64,000 nucleotides of DNA from JAMXLO01 sp037201625 (GTDB taxonomy: Bacteria > Pseudomonadota > Alphaproteobacteria > Acetobacterales > Acetobacteraceae), in assembly GCA_037201625.1 (NCBI GenBank), contig JBBCGR010000003.1, positions 2,728,001-2,792,000 of the forward strand, written 5' to 3'. Shown here piece after piece: positions 27,705 to 36,163 of this stretch. Below the pieces are notes generated by a model. That model made no database searches, was not told the DNA's origin, and saw only the letters and a program-made list of their open reading frames with translations. How positions within the stretch are numbered: position 1 is the stretch's first letter; each line of letters begins with the position of its first letter. The position numbers were made by a program, and so were the translations under genes.

Positions 27705-27779
27705 GTAGGGCATTGCGTGAGCAGGGCGTAGTGAGCGGGGGCATGGTGAGCGGGGACGAAGTGAGCGAGGCGTCGTGAC
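27701..27779 (+). repeat. Degenerate 15-bp repeats with GTGAG, six units
   Basis: GTGAGYRGGG-type units begin at 27701, 27717, 27731, 27746, 27761 and 27775, spaced 14-16 bases. The first overlaps the livM stop, and the last (GTGACC) is the livG start codon. The array fills the whole livM-livG spacer, so repeat number sets the distance between the two genes. Confidence 0.75.
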
Positions 27780-28548
27780 CGGGCCGTTGCTCCGCTGTAC
27801 CCGGCTGACGATGCGGTTCGGCGGCCTGGTCGCGATCGACGGGCTGGACCTGGCGGTGGCGGAGCACAGCATCCACAGCGTCATCGGCCCGAACGGCGCC
27901 GGCAAGACCACGGTGTTCAACTGCATCACGCAGAACCTGCGGCCGACGTCGGGCGAGGTGTGGTTCGCCGGCGAGCGGATCGACGGGCTGAAACCCGACC
28001 GCGTGGCGGCCGTGGGCATCAGCCGCACCTACCAGAACATCCGGCTGTTCCGGAACATCAGCGCGCTGGAGAACCTGCTGGTCGGGATGCATCTGCACCT
28101 GCACTCCACCTGGTGGGGCGCCGTGCTCCACACGCCGCACACCAGGCGCGACGAGCGGGCGGCGCATGAGGAGGCGCTGCGGCTGCTGCAATTCGTCGGC
28201 CTGCGCGGCCGCGGCGATATCCTCGCGCGCAACCTGGCCTATGGCGAGCAGCGGCGGCTGGAGATCGGCCGGGCGCTCGCCACACGGCCGAAGCTGCTGC
28301 TGCTGGATGAGCCGACCGCCGGGATGAACCCGACCGAGACTTCGGCGATGATGGAGTTCATCCAGGAGGTGCGGTCGCGCTTCGGCATCACCATCCTGCT
28401 GATCGAGCACCAGATGCGCGTGGTGATGTCGATGTCGGACCGCGTCACCGTGCTGGACCACGGCGTGAAGATTGCCGAGGACGTGCCGGCGCGGGTGCAG
28501 CAGGACCCGGCGGTGATCGAGGCCTATCTCGGCAAGGCCGCCGTGTGA
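27775..28548 (+). CDS. livG: LivG-like ABC transporter ATPase
   Basis: 257 residues. Walker A is GPNGAGKTTVFNCI, the Q-loop is in RTYQNIRLF, and LAYGEQRRLEIGRALAT is the signature motif in the LivG-specific form. Walker B is LLLLDEPTAGMNP and the switch histidine is in LLIEHQMRVVMSMSDR. It drives import with LivF. GTG start at 27775; no classic ribosome site, since the upstream spacer is a repeat array, although its GAGCGAGG copy could serve. Confidence 0.93.
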   Translation: MTGPLLRCTRLTMRFGGLVAIDGLDLAVAEHSIHSVIGPNGAGKTTVFNCITQNLRPTSGEVWFAGERIDGLKPDRVAAVGISRTYQNIRLFRNISALENLLVGMHLHLHSTWWGAVLHTPHTRRDERAAHEEALRLLQFVGLRGRGDILARNLAYGEQRRLEIGRALATRPKLLLLDEPTAGMNPTETSAMMEFIQEVRSRFGITILLIEHQMRVVMSMSDRVTVLDHGVKIAEDVPARVQQDPAVIEAYLGKAAV

Positions 28549-29255
28549 TGGCGCTGCTCGAGATCGACGACATCCACGTATTCTACGACAAGATCGAGGC
28601 GCTGAAGGGCGTTTCCCTCAGTGTGGAGCAGGGCCAGATCGTTACGCTGGTCGGCGGCAACGGCGCCGGCAAGTCCACCACGCTGCGCGCGATCAGCGGC
28701 CTGCTGCATCCGCGCCAGGGCACGATCCGGTTCGACGGCCGTCCGCTCGCGGGGCTCGGCGCGCACGAGATCGCCGCGATCGGCGTGGTGCACGTGCCGG
28801 AGGGCCGCCGCATCTTCGCCCGGCTGACGGTGTCCGAAAATATGGAGATGGGCGCGTTCACCCGGCGCGACCGGCGCGCGATCGCCGAGGACAAGGAGCG
28901 CATGCTGGTGCTGTTCCCGCGGCTGCGCGAGCGGCTGCGGCAGGTGGCCGGCACGCTGTCGGGCGGCGAGCAGCAGATGCTGGCAGCGGCGCGCGCGCTG
29001 ATGGCGCGGCCGCGCGTGCTGCTGATGGACGAGCCCAGCATGGGGCTGGCGCCGATGCTGGTGCAGCAGGTGTTCGACACGATCCGCCAGATCAATGCGG
29101 AGGGTGTCACCATCCTGCTGGTGGAGCAGAATGCCCCGATGGCGCTGGCGATCGCCGATCATGGCTATGTGCTGGAGAGCGGGCACATGGTGCTCGACGG
29201 GCCGGGCGCCGACCTGCTGGGCGACGAGAGGGTGAAGCGGGCGTATCTGGGGTAG
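28548..29255 (+). CDS. livF: LivF-like ABC transporter ATPase
   Basis: 235 residues. Walker A GGNGAGKSTTLRAISG, Q-loop region VHVPEGRRIFARLTV typical of LivF, signature LSGGEQQMLAAARAL, Walker B VLLMDEPSMGLAP and switch histidine position replaced by the usual LivF glutamine-containing LLVEQNAPMALAIAD. ATG overlaps the livG stop (TGATG); an overlapping GTG at 28545 is an alternative. It is the last gene of the importer operon. Confidence 0.93.
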   Translation: MALLEIDDIHVFYDKIEALKGVSLSVEQGQIVTLVGGNGAGKSTTLRAISGLLHPRQGTIRFDGRPLAGLGAHEIAAIGVVHVPEGRRIFARLTVSENMEMGAFTRRDRRAIAEDKERMLVLFPRLRERLRQVAGTLSGGEQQMLAAARALMARPRVLLMDEPSMGLAPMLVQQVFDTIRQINAEGVTILLVEQNAPMALAIADHGYVLESGHMVLDGPGADLLGDERVKRAYLG

Positions 29256-29287
29256 CCGGGTTGGCTGCTCAGCGGCCGGGCTGCTGC

Positions 29288-29950
29288 TCAGCGGCTGGGC
29301 GGCCAGGGAATGCCGCCGGTCACCACGAAGGACAGCGTCGAGACGTAGCGGGTGCGGTCATAGGCGCCCGGGCCCGATCCGCCGGCGCTGTCCGCCTGGT
29401 GCTGCACCTCCGCCACGTACCGGCCGGACCAGGGCAGCGGCAGGGTGACCCGGCCCTCGGCATCGGTGCGCAGGGTCTTGGACCAGCCAGGCGGACCGAT
29501 CAGGTCGATTTCGGTCTTCGGCAGCTTCTGGCCGCGAAACGTCAGCGTGAAGGTGGTGCCGCCAGGTTCCGCGGGTGCCAGTTCCAGTTCCATCGCCGTG
29601 GCCGGATCGGAGCGGCCTTCGCGCGCGAGGAACACGGTGCGCGTCCGGCCGCCGTTCTGGCGGTCGTCACGCGGCGCCAGGCCGTCCTCCGTGGCACGCA
29701 CGTCGGGTCCGGTGACGGGGCTGAACGCGACATGGTCGGCGCCGCGCACCGCGGTCGCATCGCTGCCGACCAGGCGCGGGGAGGCGATGCGGTCCAGCGC
29801 ACCGCCCGACCGTTCCCGCAGGTTCTCCGCCGGTTCGCCGAAGAACAGCAGGACGGTGGTGCCGTCGCGCTCGAGCCAGACCATGTGGGCGGCCGCGGGG
29901 TGGCCCAGGCCCAGCCCCAGCAGCAACGCTGCGACGATCGTGCGTCCCAT
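29288..29950 (-). CDS. Exported DUF4198-like protein
   Basis: 220 residues with a signal peptide (VAALLLGLGLGHPAAA), mature start HMVWLERDGTTVLLFFGEPAE. The N-terminal histidine just after the cleavage site and the beta-rich ending (LRTDAEGRVTLPLPWSGRYV) match periplasmic DUF4198 proteins, some of which accompany metal-uptake systems. No metal transporter is adjacent here. It converges with livF, and its stop lies inside a 19-base direct duplication (GCTGCTCAGCGGCYGGGC, about 29264-29301). Confidence 0.7.
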   Translation of the reverse strand: MGRTIVAALLLGLGLGHPAAAHMVWLERDGTTVLLFFGEPAENLRERSGGALDRIASPRLVGSDATAVRGADHVAFSPVTGPDVRATEDGLAPRDDRQNGGRTRTVFLAREGRSDPATAMELELAPAEPGGTTFTLTFRGQKLPKTEIDLIGPPGWSKTLRTDAEGRVTLPLPWSGRYVAEVQHQADSAGGSGPGAYDRTRYVSTLSFVVTGGIPWPPSR

Positions 29951-30105
29951 TGGCTATCCGCTCCCGCCCGGTTTCGCGGTCCGCGATACTGCAATTGCAA
30001 GTCATTCGCAATATATCCGACGGAGGGCGGCGGCTGTTGTCGAGGGCGGCCAATCTGCACCGCTGGCAGGGGTGCGGGCGTGGAAGCCCTGCCACCGCCG
30101 CGGGA

Positions 30106-30870
30106 TCAGTCCTCCTCCTGCACGCTCAGCTTGTCGACCAGCACCTTCTGCGGGTCGGTCTTGTGCGGGCTGCCCTCGATCTCGACGATCGCGTACGGCA
30201 CCAGCTTGTCCGTCAGCAGGCCGAGTTTCTCCAACTCAGCCCGGTTGGGCAGGAACGTGCAGTTCTCCTCATCCACCACGCGCACCACGACCAGCGTGTA
30301 CTCCGGCTTGAAGTCCACCCGCGCGATCGGCCCGCCCATCGAGAGGTTGCGATCCGTGTCATACGCAGTATCCGGCTCGTAGGTCTCATCCTTGCAGGCG
30401 GCGATCTGCGATGGAGCGGCGCCGAAGGTTGGGGTATCGAACTTCCAGACGCCCTTCTCCCTGATGAACGACAGCGTCAGCCCGACATGGACGACGGTGC
30501 CCGGCGGCGGCGCGCCCGGCAGCAGCTTGCCTTTGGGGACCGTCTTCGCGCCCACCGTGATGATCTCGGCCTTGTCGCCGGCGCGGTTGATCGTGGCGTG
30601 CTTCACATCGATGGAGTCGGGTGTCATCGCCTGCGCCATTTCGAGCATGTCGCGCTTTTGCTTGGCGGTCTTCATCTCCCGTTTGGCCTGCGCCTGCCGC
30701 TCCTGCCCGCGCAGTGCCATCGCCGCGTCCAGTTTGCCGGCAAGGATTGCCTTGTTGTAACGGTCATAGAGTGCGAGCAGGTCCTGTTGCAGCGCTGGAT
30801 CCAGTGGTGCGGCGGCGGCGCCCGGGACACAGGTGACCAGCAGCGTCGCGAGGATGATCCATCGGCGCAT
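30106..30870 (-). CDS. Exported protein of unknown function
   Basis: 254 residues from the ATG at 30870, with GGGGGAAC upstream. Signal peptide IILATLLVTCVPGAAAAP. The mature N-terminus is a charged helix (LLALYDRYNKAILAGKLDAA, then QERQAQAKREMKTAKQKRD), followed by a beta-type region with NTF2/SnoaL-like spacing (VVHVGLTLSFIREKGVWKFD). The C-terminal part carries ENCTFLPNRAELEKLGLLTD. I do not recognise the family. It is divergent from the MaoC-RibF pair and 155 bases from the DUF4198 gene on the same strand. Confidence 0.6.
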   Translation of the reverse strand: MRRWIILATLLVTCVPGAAAAPLDPALQQDLLALYDRYNKAILAGKLDAAMALRGQERQAQAKREMKTAKQKRDMLEMAQAMTPDSIDVKHATINRAGDKAEIITVGAKTVPKGKLLPGAPPPGTVVHVGLTLSFIREKGVWKFDTPTFGAAPSQIAACKDETYEPDTAYDTDRNLSMGGPIARVDFKPEYTLVVVRVVDEENCTFLPNRAELEKLGLLTDKLVPYAIVEIEGSPHKTDPQKVLVDKLSVQEED

Positions 30871-31036
30871 GGGCGTTCCCCCCTCTTGTGATGCCGATGA
30901 TGCTAAGCCGTGACGTTCACCGGGTTCCACGCCGGCCTCGCCGGCTCGCGGTTGATTGACCGGCCGGGATGCGCAGTTGTTGATTTACCGGCCGCATGCG
31001 CCCAGAAAGCCGGCCGCACTGAAGCGAGGCCCGGCA

Positions 31037-31453
31037 ATGACCACCTTCTTCGAGGACCTTCGGATCGGCCAAAGTGCCAGCCTGGGAAAGACCATCACCG
31101 AGACCGACATTCTGCTCTACGCCGCGGTCTCCACCGACACCAACCCGATCCATATCGATGCCGAAGCGGCGAAGTCCTCCATCTTCGGCGAGCGGATCGC
31201 GCACGGCATGCTGTCGGCCGGCCTGATCAGCGCCGTGCTGGGCACGCGGCTGCCGGGACCGGGCTCGCTCTACATGCGCCAGTCGCTGCGCTTTGCCGCG
31301 CCGGTGCGCATCGGCGATACGGTGAAGGCGACCGTGACGGTGACGGCCCTGAACCCCGAGAAGAAGCGCGCAACACTCAGCACGGTGTGCACCGTGGGCG
31401 AGGAGGTGGTGATCGACGGCGAAGCCTACGTCCAGGTCCCCTCGCGCGGCTGA
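31037..31453 (+). CDS. MaoC-like (R)-specific enoyl-CoA hydratase
   Basis: 138-residue single hot-dog domain. The hydratase-2 catalytic motif is complete: DTNPIHIDAEAA (Asp and His) and GERIAHGML. It hydrates trans-2-enoyl-CoA to (R)-3-hydroxyacyl-CoA; homologues (PhaJ) feed beta-oxidation intermediates into polyhydroxyalkanoate. Its stop overlaps the ribF start (TGATG), a pairing that looks organisational rather than functional. Confidence 0.9.
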   Translation: MTTFFEDLRIGQSASLGKTITETDILLYAAVSTDTNPIHIDAEAAKSSIFGERIAHGMLSAGLISAVLGTRLPGPGSLYMRQSLRFAAPVRIGDTVKATVTVTALNPEKKRATLSTVCTVGEEVVIDGEAYVQVPSRG

Positions 31454-32379
31454 TGCGGATCTTCCGGGACTGGCGGGACCTGCCCGCCGATGCACGCGGC
31501 GCCACCGTTGCGCTGGGCAATTTCGACGGCGTGCATCGCGGCCACGCCGAAGTGGTCAGGGTGGCGCATGCGGCGCGGCCGAACCTGCCGCGGGCGGTGC
31601 TGACCTTCGAGCCGCATCCGCGCGAACATTTCCGCCCGGACGATCCGCCGTTCCGCCTGACCCTGTCGGCGGAGCGGGCGGAGGCGCTGGCGGCGCTCGG
31701 CGTTACTCTGCTGTACGAACTGCCGTTCGACCACGAGTTCAGCCGCATGCCGGCGGAGAACTTCGTCACCGACGTGCTGCACCAGGGGCTCGGCGCGCGG
31801 CATCTGGTGTGCGGTCCGGACTTCGCCTTCGGCCGGCGACGCGGCGGCAGCACGGAGTATCTCGCGGCCCGCGCCGAGGCGCTGGGGATGGGGCTGACGC
31901 TGGTGCCGCTGCTGGCCGATGGTGCGGGTCCCATTTCGGCGACCCGCATCCGCCGCGTGCTGCAGGATGGCTACCCGGAGCGTGCCACCGCCGACCTCGG
32001 ACGGCCCTGGACCATCCGCGGCGTGGTCGCGCACGGTGATGCGCGCGGCCGGACCATCGGCTTCCCGACGGCGAATATCGCACTCGGGCGGCACCTCGAG
32101 CCGGCGCGCGGCGTGTATGCCGTGACGATCCGCGACCCTGATGGACGGTGGCATCGCGGCGTGGCGAATATCGGCCGTCGCCCGACCGTCAACGAGGGTC
32201 CCGAGAGCCGGCTGGAGGTCAACATCTTCGACTTCACCGGCGACCTGTATGGCGCTGACCTGGCGGTCGCGCTGCACGCCTATATCCGCGAGGAGCGCCG
32301 CTTCTCCGGCCTCGATGCGCTGAAGGCGCAGATCGCCGCCGATGCGGCGGAGGCACGGCGGCTGCTGGCGGCGATCTGA
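31453..32379 (+). CDS. ribF: Bifunctional riboflavin kinase/FAD synthetase
   Basis: 308 residues. The N-terminal FAD-synthetase half has ALGNFDGVHRGHAEVV (HxGH) and the ISATRIRRVLQDG motif. The C-terminal flavokinase half has GRTIGFPTANI (PTAN), RGVANIGRRPTVN and LEVNIFDFTGDLYG with the catalytic glutamate nearby. Length is normal. It makes FMN and FAD from riboflavin in the cytoplasm and is essential. It is translationally coupled to the upstream MaoC gene; no FMN riboswitch is visible. Confidence 0.95.
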   Translation: MRIFRDWRDLPADARGATVALGNFDGVHRGHAEVVRVAHAARPNLPRAVLTFEPHPREHFRPDDPPFRLTLSAERAEALAALGVTLLYELPFDHEFSRMPAENFVTDVLHQGLGARHLVCGPDFAFGRRRGGSTEYLAARAEALGMGLTLVPLLADGAGPISATRIRRVLQDGYPERATADLGRPWTIRGVVAHGDARGRTIGFPTANIALGRHLEPARGVYAVTIRDPDGRWHRGVANIGRRPTVNEGPESRLEVNIFDFTGDLYGADLAVALHAYIREERRFSGLDALKAQIAADAAEARRLLAAI

Positions 32380-32429
32380 TCCGGCGCGTGTTCGCCGCTG
32401 CTTTCCGCAGCGAATATGTTCCGGCAGCG

Positions 32430-33194
32430 TCAGGCCGCCCGCCTCGCCTCCTGCGGCGTGTGACGATCGAGGAACGCCTTCACGCGGTGCAACTGCTCGT
32501 CCAGGTGCTGCGGGCCGCGCCAGTCCTCCAGCACCTCGAGGCCGGGCAGAAGCTGCTTCAACTCGTCCGACGTCACCGCCGGATGCGGCTTGTCGGTGCC
32601 CGGCAACAGGAATGTCGGCACCGTGCAGCTTCGGCAGAACTCGCGGCTGACGCTGAACACGAAGTCATGGTCCCACATGTTCCTGCCGAACGCGGCGATC
32701 TTGCCATCGTCCAGATGCGGCCGCTCGGCCTTCATCTCCGCGGCCCATTCGGCGAAGCTTTCCGGGAAGTATTCCGGATGGTCGGGGTGCAGGCCGATCG
32801 GGTTCTGCAGCACCGCGGCGGTGATCCGGTCCGGCGCGATCTCGCACAGCTTCAGGCAGAAGCTGCCGCCGATGCAGCCGCCCAGCGTATGGAACTGCCG
32901 GTGGCCGAGATGGTCCATCAGCGCGAGGTGATCGGCGGCATAGGTCTGCCAGCCATGGTCCGCCTCGATCGCCGTGCGCGAGCGGCCGGCATTGCGCTGG
33001 TCCATCGCAACGACCCGGTAGCTGCCGGCGAGCGACTTCGTCCAGTCGCTCCACGGGCGCGGGGCCCCCTCCACCGGATCGTGCCACATCTCGGCGCGCG
33101 AGCGCATGCCGCCCGGCGCGAACAGCAGGATCGGAAAGCCCTGGCCGTATTCCTCGTAGTGGATCTCGCCATCCGGGCGCCGCAGCACGGGCAT
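32430..33194 (-). CDS. Alpha/beta hydrolase with cysteine in nucleophile position
   Basis: 254 residues. The fold is clear: ILLFAPGGMRSRAEMW oxyanion region, VVAMDQRNAGRS strand 4 motif. The nucleophile elbow reads TLGGCIGGSFCLKLCE, with Cys where serine is usual (GxCxG). The acid is likely in LLPGTDKPHP and the histidine in GPQHLDEQL. Cysteine nucleophiles occur in dienelactone hydrolases and a few other alpha/beta hydrolases. The substrate is unknown. It is divergent from the MetX-like gene, with a 106-bp repeat element between them. Confidence 0.82.
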   Translation of the reverse strand: MPVLRRPDGEIHYEEYGQGFPILLFAPGGMRSRAEMWHDPVEGAPRPWSDWTKSLAGSYRVVAMDQRNAGRSRTAIEADHGWQTYAADHLALMDHLGHRQFHTLGGCIGGSFCLKLCEIAPDRITAAVLQNPIGLHPDHPEYFPESFAEWAAEMKAERPHLDDGKIAAFGRNMWDHDFVFSVSREFCRSCTVPTFLLPGTDKPHPAVTSDELKQLLPGLEVLEDWRGPQHLDEQLHRVKAFLDRHTPQEARRAA

Positions 33195-33222
33195 CGTGGA
33201 CTCCTCTATGATGGATTTTCCA

Positions 33223-33328
33223 CTGGAGCAGTTTCCGTTCGTGGTGGCGCACGGAACCCGCTCCAGTTCGTCGTCTGAGAGCGTAGTTCACCGCTCCGGT
33301 GGTTCCACCCGCGCGGATCACGCTCTAG
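33223..33328 (-). repeat. 106-bp dispersed palindromic element, copy A
   Basis: Reverse-orientation copy of the element also found at 50285, 57102 and 58089. It begins (minus strand) CTAGAGCGTGATCC and ends CTCCAG; length is exactly 106 bases. Stem 1 is AGAGCGT with its complement, stem 2 GAGCGGGTTCCGT with ACGGAAACTGCTC. It lies between divergent hydrolase genes, where it could affect both promoters. Confidence 0.85.
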
Positions 33329-33357
33329 CCTAATCCGCACGCGCCAGGAGGACCAGC

Positions 33358-34362
33358 ATGAGCGACACGCGGCACGGCAGCTACACCTTCGCCGATTTCC
33401 GCCTGCAGAGCGGCGAGGTGATGCCGCAGGTCACGCTCGCCTATTGCACGCGCGGGACGCTCGCGCCGGACGGGCGGAACGCGGTGCTGGTGACGCATGG
33501 CTACACCAGCGGCCACCGCATGATCGAGCCGGGAGCAGGCTCTTCTGAAGGCGCGTGGAGCGAACTGGTCGGACCCGGCGCGCCGATCGACACCGAAAGC
33601 AGCTTCGTCGTGTGTTCCAACATGCTGGGCTCGAGCTACGGCTCGACCAACGCCGCCTCGTCCGATCCGCGCACCGGCCGGCCATACGGCTCCCAGTTTC
33701 CCCGCATCACCGTGGCCGACATCGTTACGGCGCAACGGGCATTGTTGCGGCAACTCGGCGTGCAGCATCTGCGCGCGGTGGTGGGTCCGTCCTATGGCGG
33801 GTTCCAGGCGTTCCAATGGGCGGTGTCATTTCCGGACGACATGGACGGCATCGTGCCGGTGGTCACCGCGCCGCGCGTGCAGGCGGGCGATCGTGTGGCC
33901 AGGCTGCTGGCGCGTTTCGCTGCCAATCCGAACTGGCACGGCGGTGACTATTACGACACGCCGGGCATGGGCGAGACGATGCTCGCGATCCGCATGGAGA
34001 CGCTGCGGAATTACGGGATGAGCGTCCCGGAGGCGGAGCTCACCCGGATCGCATCGGCATGGGCGAGCCAGTTCGATGCCAATTCGCTGCTGATCCTCGC
34101 ACGCGCGATGGAGAGTTTCGACGTGACGCCCTCGCTGAACCGGATCCGCGTGCCCGTGCTGTACGTCCTGTCGCGAACCGACGAATTGTTCCCGCCCAGC
34201 CTGGCGCCCGAGGTGATGGCGATGCTGCACAAGGCGGGAGTCGACGCGAGCTATGTCGAGATCGACAGCGAGCACGGCCATCTCGCGTCGGGTACCGATG
34301 CCGGGAAATGGGCACCGGCACTGCGCGAGTTCATGGCCGTCCTGTCATCGCGCGGTGCCTGA
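33358..34362 (+). CDS. MetX-like alpha/beta hydrolase (homoserine O-acetyltransferase family)
   Basis: 334 residues of the MetX/HTA fold. The nucleophile is in VVGPSYGGFQAFQWAVSFPD, the acid in LSRTDELFPPSL and the histidine in IDSEHGHLASG. VVCSNMLGSSYGSTNAAS matches the family's conserved CxNxxGxxxGS stretch. Authentic MetX acylates homoserine for methionine synthesis, but it usually has GGSMGGMQ at the elbow and a longer N-terminus, so this looks like a relative with another acyl substrate. AGGAGG is just before the start. No methionine gene is nearby. Confidence 0.8.
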   Translation: MSDTRHGSYTFADFRLQSGEVMPQVTLAYCTRGTLAPDGRNAVLVTHGYTSGHRMIEPGAGSSEGAWSELVGPGAPIDTESSFVVCSNMLGSSYGSTNAASSDPRTGRPYGSQFPRITVADIVTAQRALLRQLGVQHLRAVVGPSYGGFQAFQWAVSFPDDMDGIVPVVTAPRVQAGDRVARLLARFAANPNWHGGDYYDTPGMGETMLAIRMETLRNYGMSVPEAELTRIASAWASQFDANSLLILARAMESFDVTPSLNRIRVPVLYVLSRTDELFPPSLAPEVMAMLHKAGVDASYVEIDSEHGHLASGTDAGKWAPALREFMAVLSSRGA

Positions 34363-34366
34363 GCGA

Positions 34367-34413
34367 CGAGGCAAGCCCCATGACGGTGGATGCCGTCGAT
34401 GGGGATTGCCTCG
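34367..34413. terminator. Long hairpin between convergent genes
   Basis: CGAGGCAAGCCCCAT (34367-34381) pairs with ATGGGGATTGCCTCG (34399-34413) with one mismatch. An inner GACGG/CCGTC extends the stem to about 20 bp. It lies five bases past the MetX-like stop and 27 before the end of the convergent gene. A bidirectional terminator is likely, although no T-run is present. Confidence 0.6.
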
Positions 34414-34440
34414 CTACGCTCGTGATGACAGGGGCCAGTC

Positions 34441-36045
34441 CTAGGCTATCGTGATCTGCGTGAAGTCCTGGTACCAGCTCTGTGCCGGTTTGAAGCCGTT
34501 GACCTTCTTGTTCATCGCACGCGGATTGAGGTCGTGCACGATGTACAGCCACGGCGCCTCATCCACCACGAGCGCGTGCGCCGCCGCCAGCAGCCTGGTC
34601 TGCTCCGCCGGGTCGAACGACGCCTGCGCCTTCTTCACCAGGTCGGTGAACTCCTGGTTGCTCCAATGGCCCCAGTTGTAGTTGGTGGGCGAGAAGCTAT
34701 CGATCGCGTAGTAGCGGAACATCGACGAAGGATCGGTATAGCTCAGGCTGATGTTGATGCCGTGCACACCATGCGACTGCGGCGCGGTCGGCGAGTTGCG
34801 CACCGCCACCAGCATGGTGCCCCACTCGACGACATCGAAGTCGATGTCCATGCCGACGGCCTTGAAGTTCTGCTGCATGAACTCGTTCATCGGAATCGGC
34901 ATCATCTGCCCCGATCCTGACGTGGAGATCATGATCTTCGCCTTCATCGGCTTGCCGGGACCGTAGCCGGCTTCCTTCAGCAGCGCCTTCGCCTTCTCTG
35001 GATTGTAGCCGTACTTGTTCTTCGGCGTGCCGAAGATCGGGCTCTCCGGCGGATACAGGCCGAACGCCGGCTTGGCCGAATCGTTGAGCAGCTTGCACAG
35101 GCCTTCGCGATCGACCGCGTAGTTGATCGCCTGGCGCACGCGCACGTCCTTGAACGGCGAATCATCCAGGCAGCTCAGCGCATAGGGATAGGTGTGCGGG
35201 TACGGCCACAGGCTGATGTTCAGCCCAGCCTGCTTCAGCGAGGGAATGGAATCCGGCGGCGGAACCTCGATCCAGTCCACCTGGCCCGAGCGCAGCGCGG
35301 CCACGCGCGTGGTGGATTCCGGCATCGGATACACGATCATCTTCTCGAGCTTCGGGATGCGGTTCTTGTCCCAGTACTGCTCGTTCCGCGTCATCTCGGC
35401 GTACTGGCCCAGCACCACCTTGGTGATCTTGAACGGACCCGTGCCGGACGGCTGCTTGGAGAACTCGGCCCAGGTCTTGCCGACCTTCTCCCATTGCGCC
35501 GGGCTGGCGATCAGGATGCGGGTCAGCAGGTAGGGCAGGAAGCTGAACGGATACTTGGTGGTGATCACGACCGTCTTGTCGTCGGCCTTCTCGAACGTAT
35601 CGACCATCGACACGGTCGCCCGCACGATCGGCGCCGCCGGCGCGTCATACTGGGCCGACTTGTCGTCGTAGATCCGCCGCAGGTTCCAGATCACCGCGTC
35701 GGCGTTGAAGTCCGAGCCGTCATGGAACTTCACGCCCTGCCGCACGTCGCAGATCCAGCGCAGCGGGTTGCTCTCATCGGCGTGCCAGCCGGAGAACAGG
35801 CCCGGCGTGATGTCGGCGAGCGCATCGGTGCGGGTGAAATCCCAGTTCACGATCGAATCGTACGCGGGGTAGCCGAGAAAGCGGAAGCCCTCGCCACCGT
35901 TGTTGGGAATGCCGTGGGTGGTGGGAAGGTCCGCCGCGGTCATGCCGATGCGCAGGATCTGCGGCGAGGCGGCGGCAACCGGGCCGACCCCGGGAATGAC
36001 CGCGGCGCCCGCTGCGGCAGTCATGAAGCCACGTCTGGTGAACAT
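34441..36045 (-). CDS. Peptide/nickel-type ABC substrate-binding protein (DppA-like)
   Basis: 534 residues of the cluster C (SBP_bac_5) type. Starts MFTRRGFM, a Tat-like signal, with AAGGA six bases upstream of the ATG at 36045. Signatures: WICDVRQGVKFHDGSDFNAD, SGTGPFKITKVVLGQYAEMT, and VRVRQAINYAVDREGLCKLL. It should deliver its ligand to the DppBC permeases encoded divergently at 37058-38921. Tat export of a binding protein implies folding before export. With the amidase and isochorismatase genes around it, an amide-containing ligand is more likely than a peptide. Confidence 0.9.
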   Translation of the reverse strand: MFTRRGFMTAAAGAAVIPGVGPVAAASPQILRIGMTAADLPTTHGIPNNGGEGFRFLGYPAYDSIVNWDFTRTDALADITPGLFSGWHADESNPLRWICDVRQGVKFHDGSDFNADAVIWNLRRIYDDKSAQYDAPAAPIVRATVSMVDTFEKADDKTVVITTKYPFSFLPYLLTRILIASPAQWEKVGKTWAEFSKQPSGTGPFKITKVVLGQYAEMTRNEQYWDKNRIPKLEKMIVYPMPESTTRVAALRSGQVDWIEVPPPDSIPSLKQAGLNISLWPYPHTYPYALSCLDDSPFKDVRVRQAINYAVDREGLCKLLNDSAKPAFGLYPPESPIFGTPKNKYGYNPEKAKALLKEAGYGPGKPMKAKIMISTSGSGQMMPIPMNEFMQQNFKAVGMDIDFDVVEWGTMLVAVRNSPTAPQSHGVHGINISLSYTDPSSMFRYYAIDSFSPTNYNWGHWSNQEFTDLVKKAQASFDPAEQTRLLAAAHALVVDEAPWLYIVHDLNPRAMNKKVNGFKPAQSWYQDFTQITIA

Positions 36046-36163
36046 GAAGCATCCTTTTTTTGTTGAGCTCAACCGGAATGATCCCGGCGGCAGCGAGGAC
36101 CCGGAGCCGCGGGCGGTGTGCGGCAGCCCCGGGTGCCCGCCGGCGCGGGAAAGACGAGGGGTG

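Noticed and set aside
25956..28028. A 690-residue antisense open frame opposite livM/livG
   Set aside because: High-GC shadow frame: His/Gln/Arg-rich low-complexity protein with no family features, opposite two well-conserved genes.
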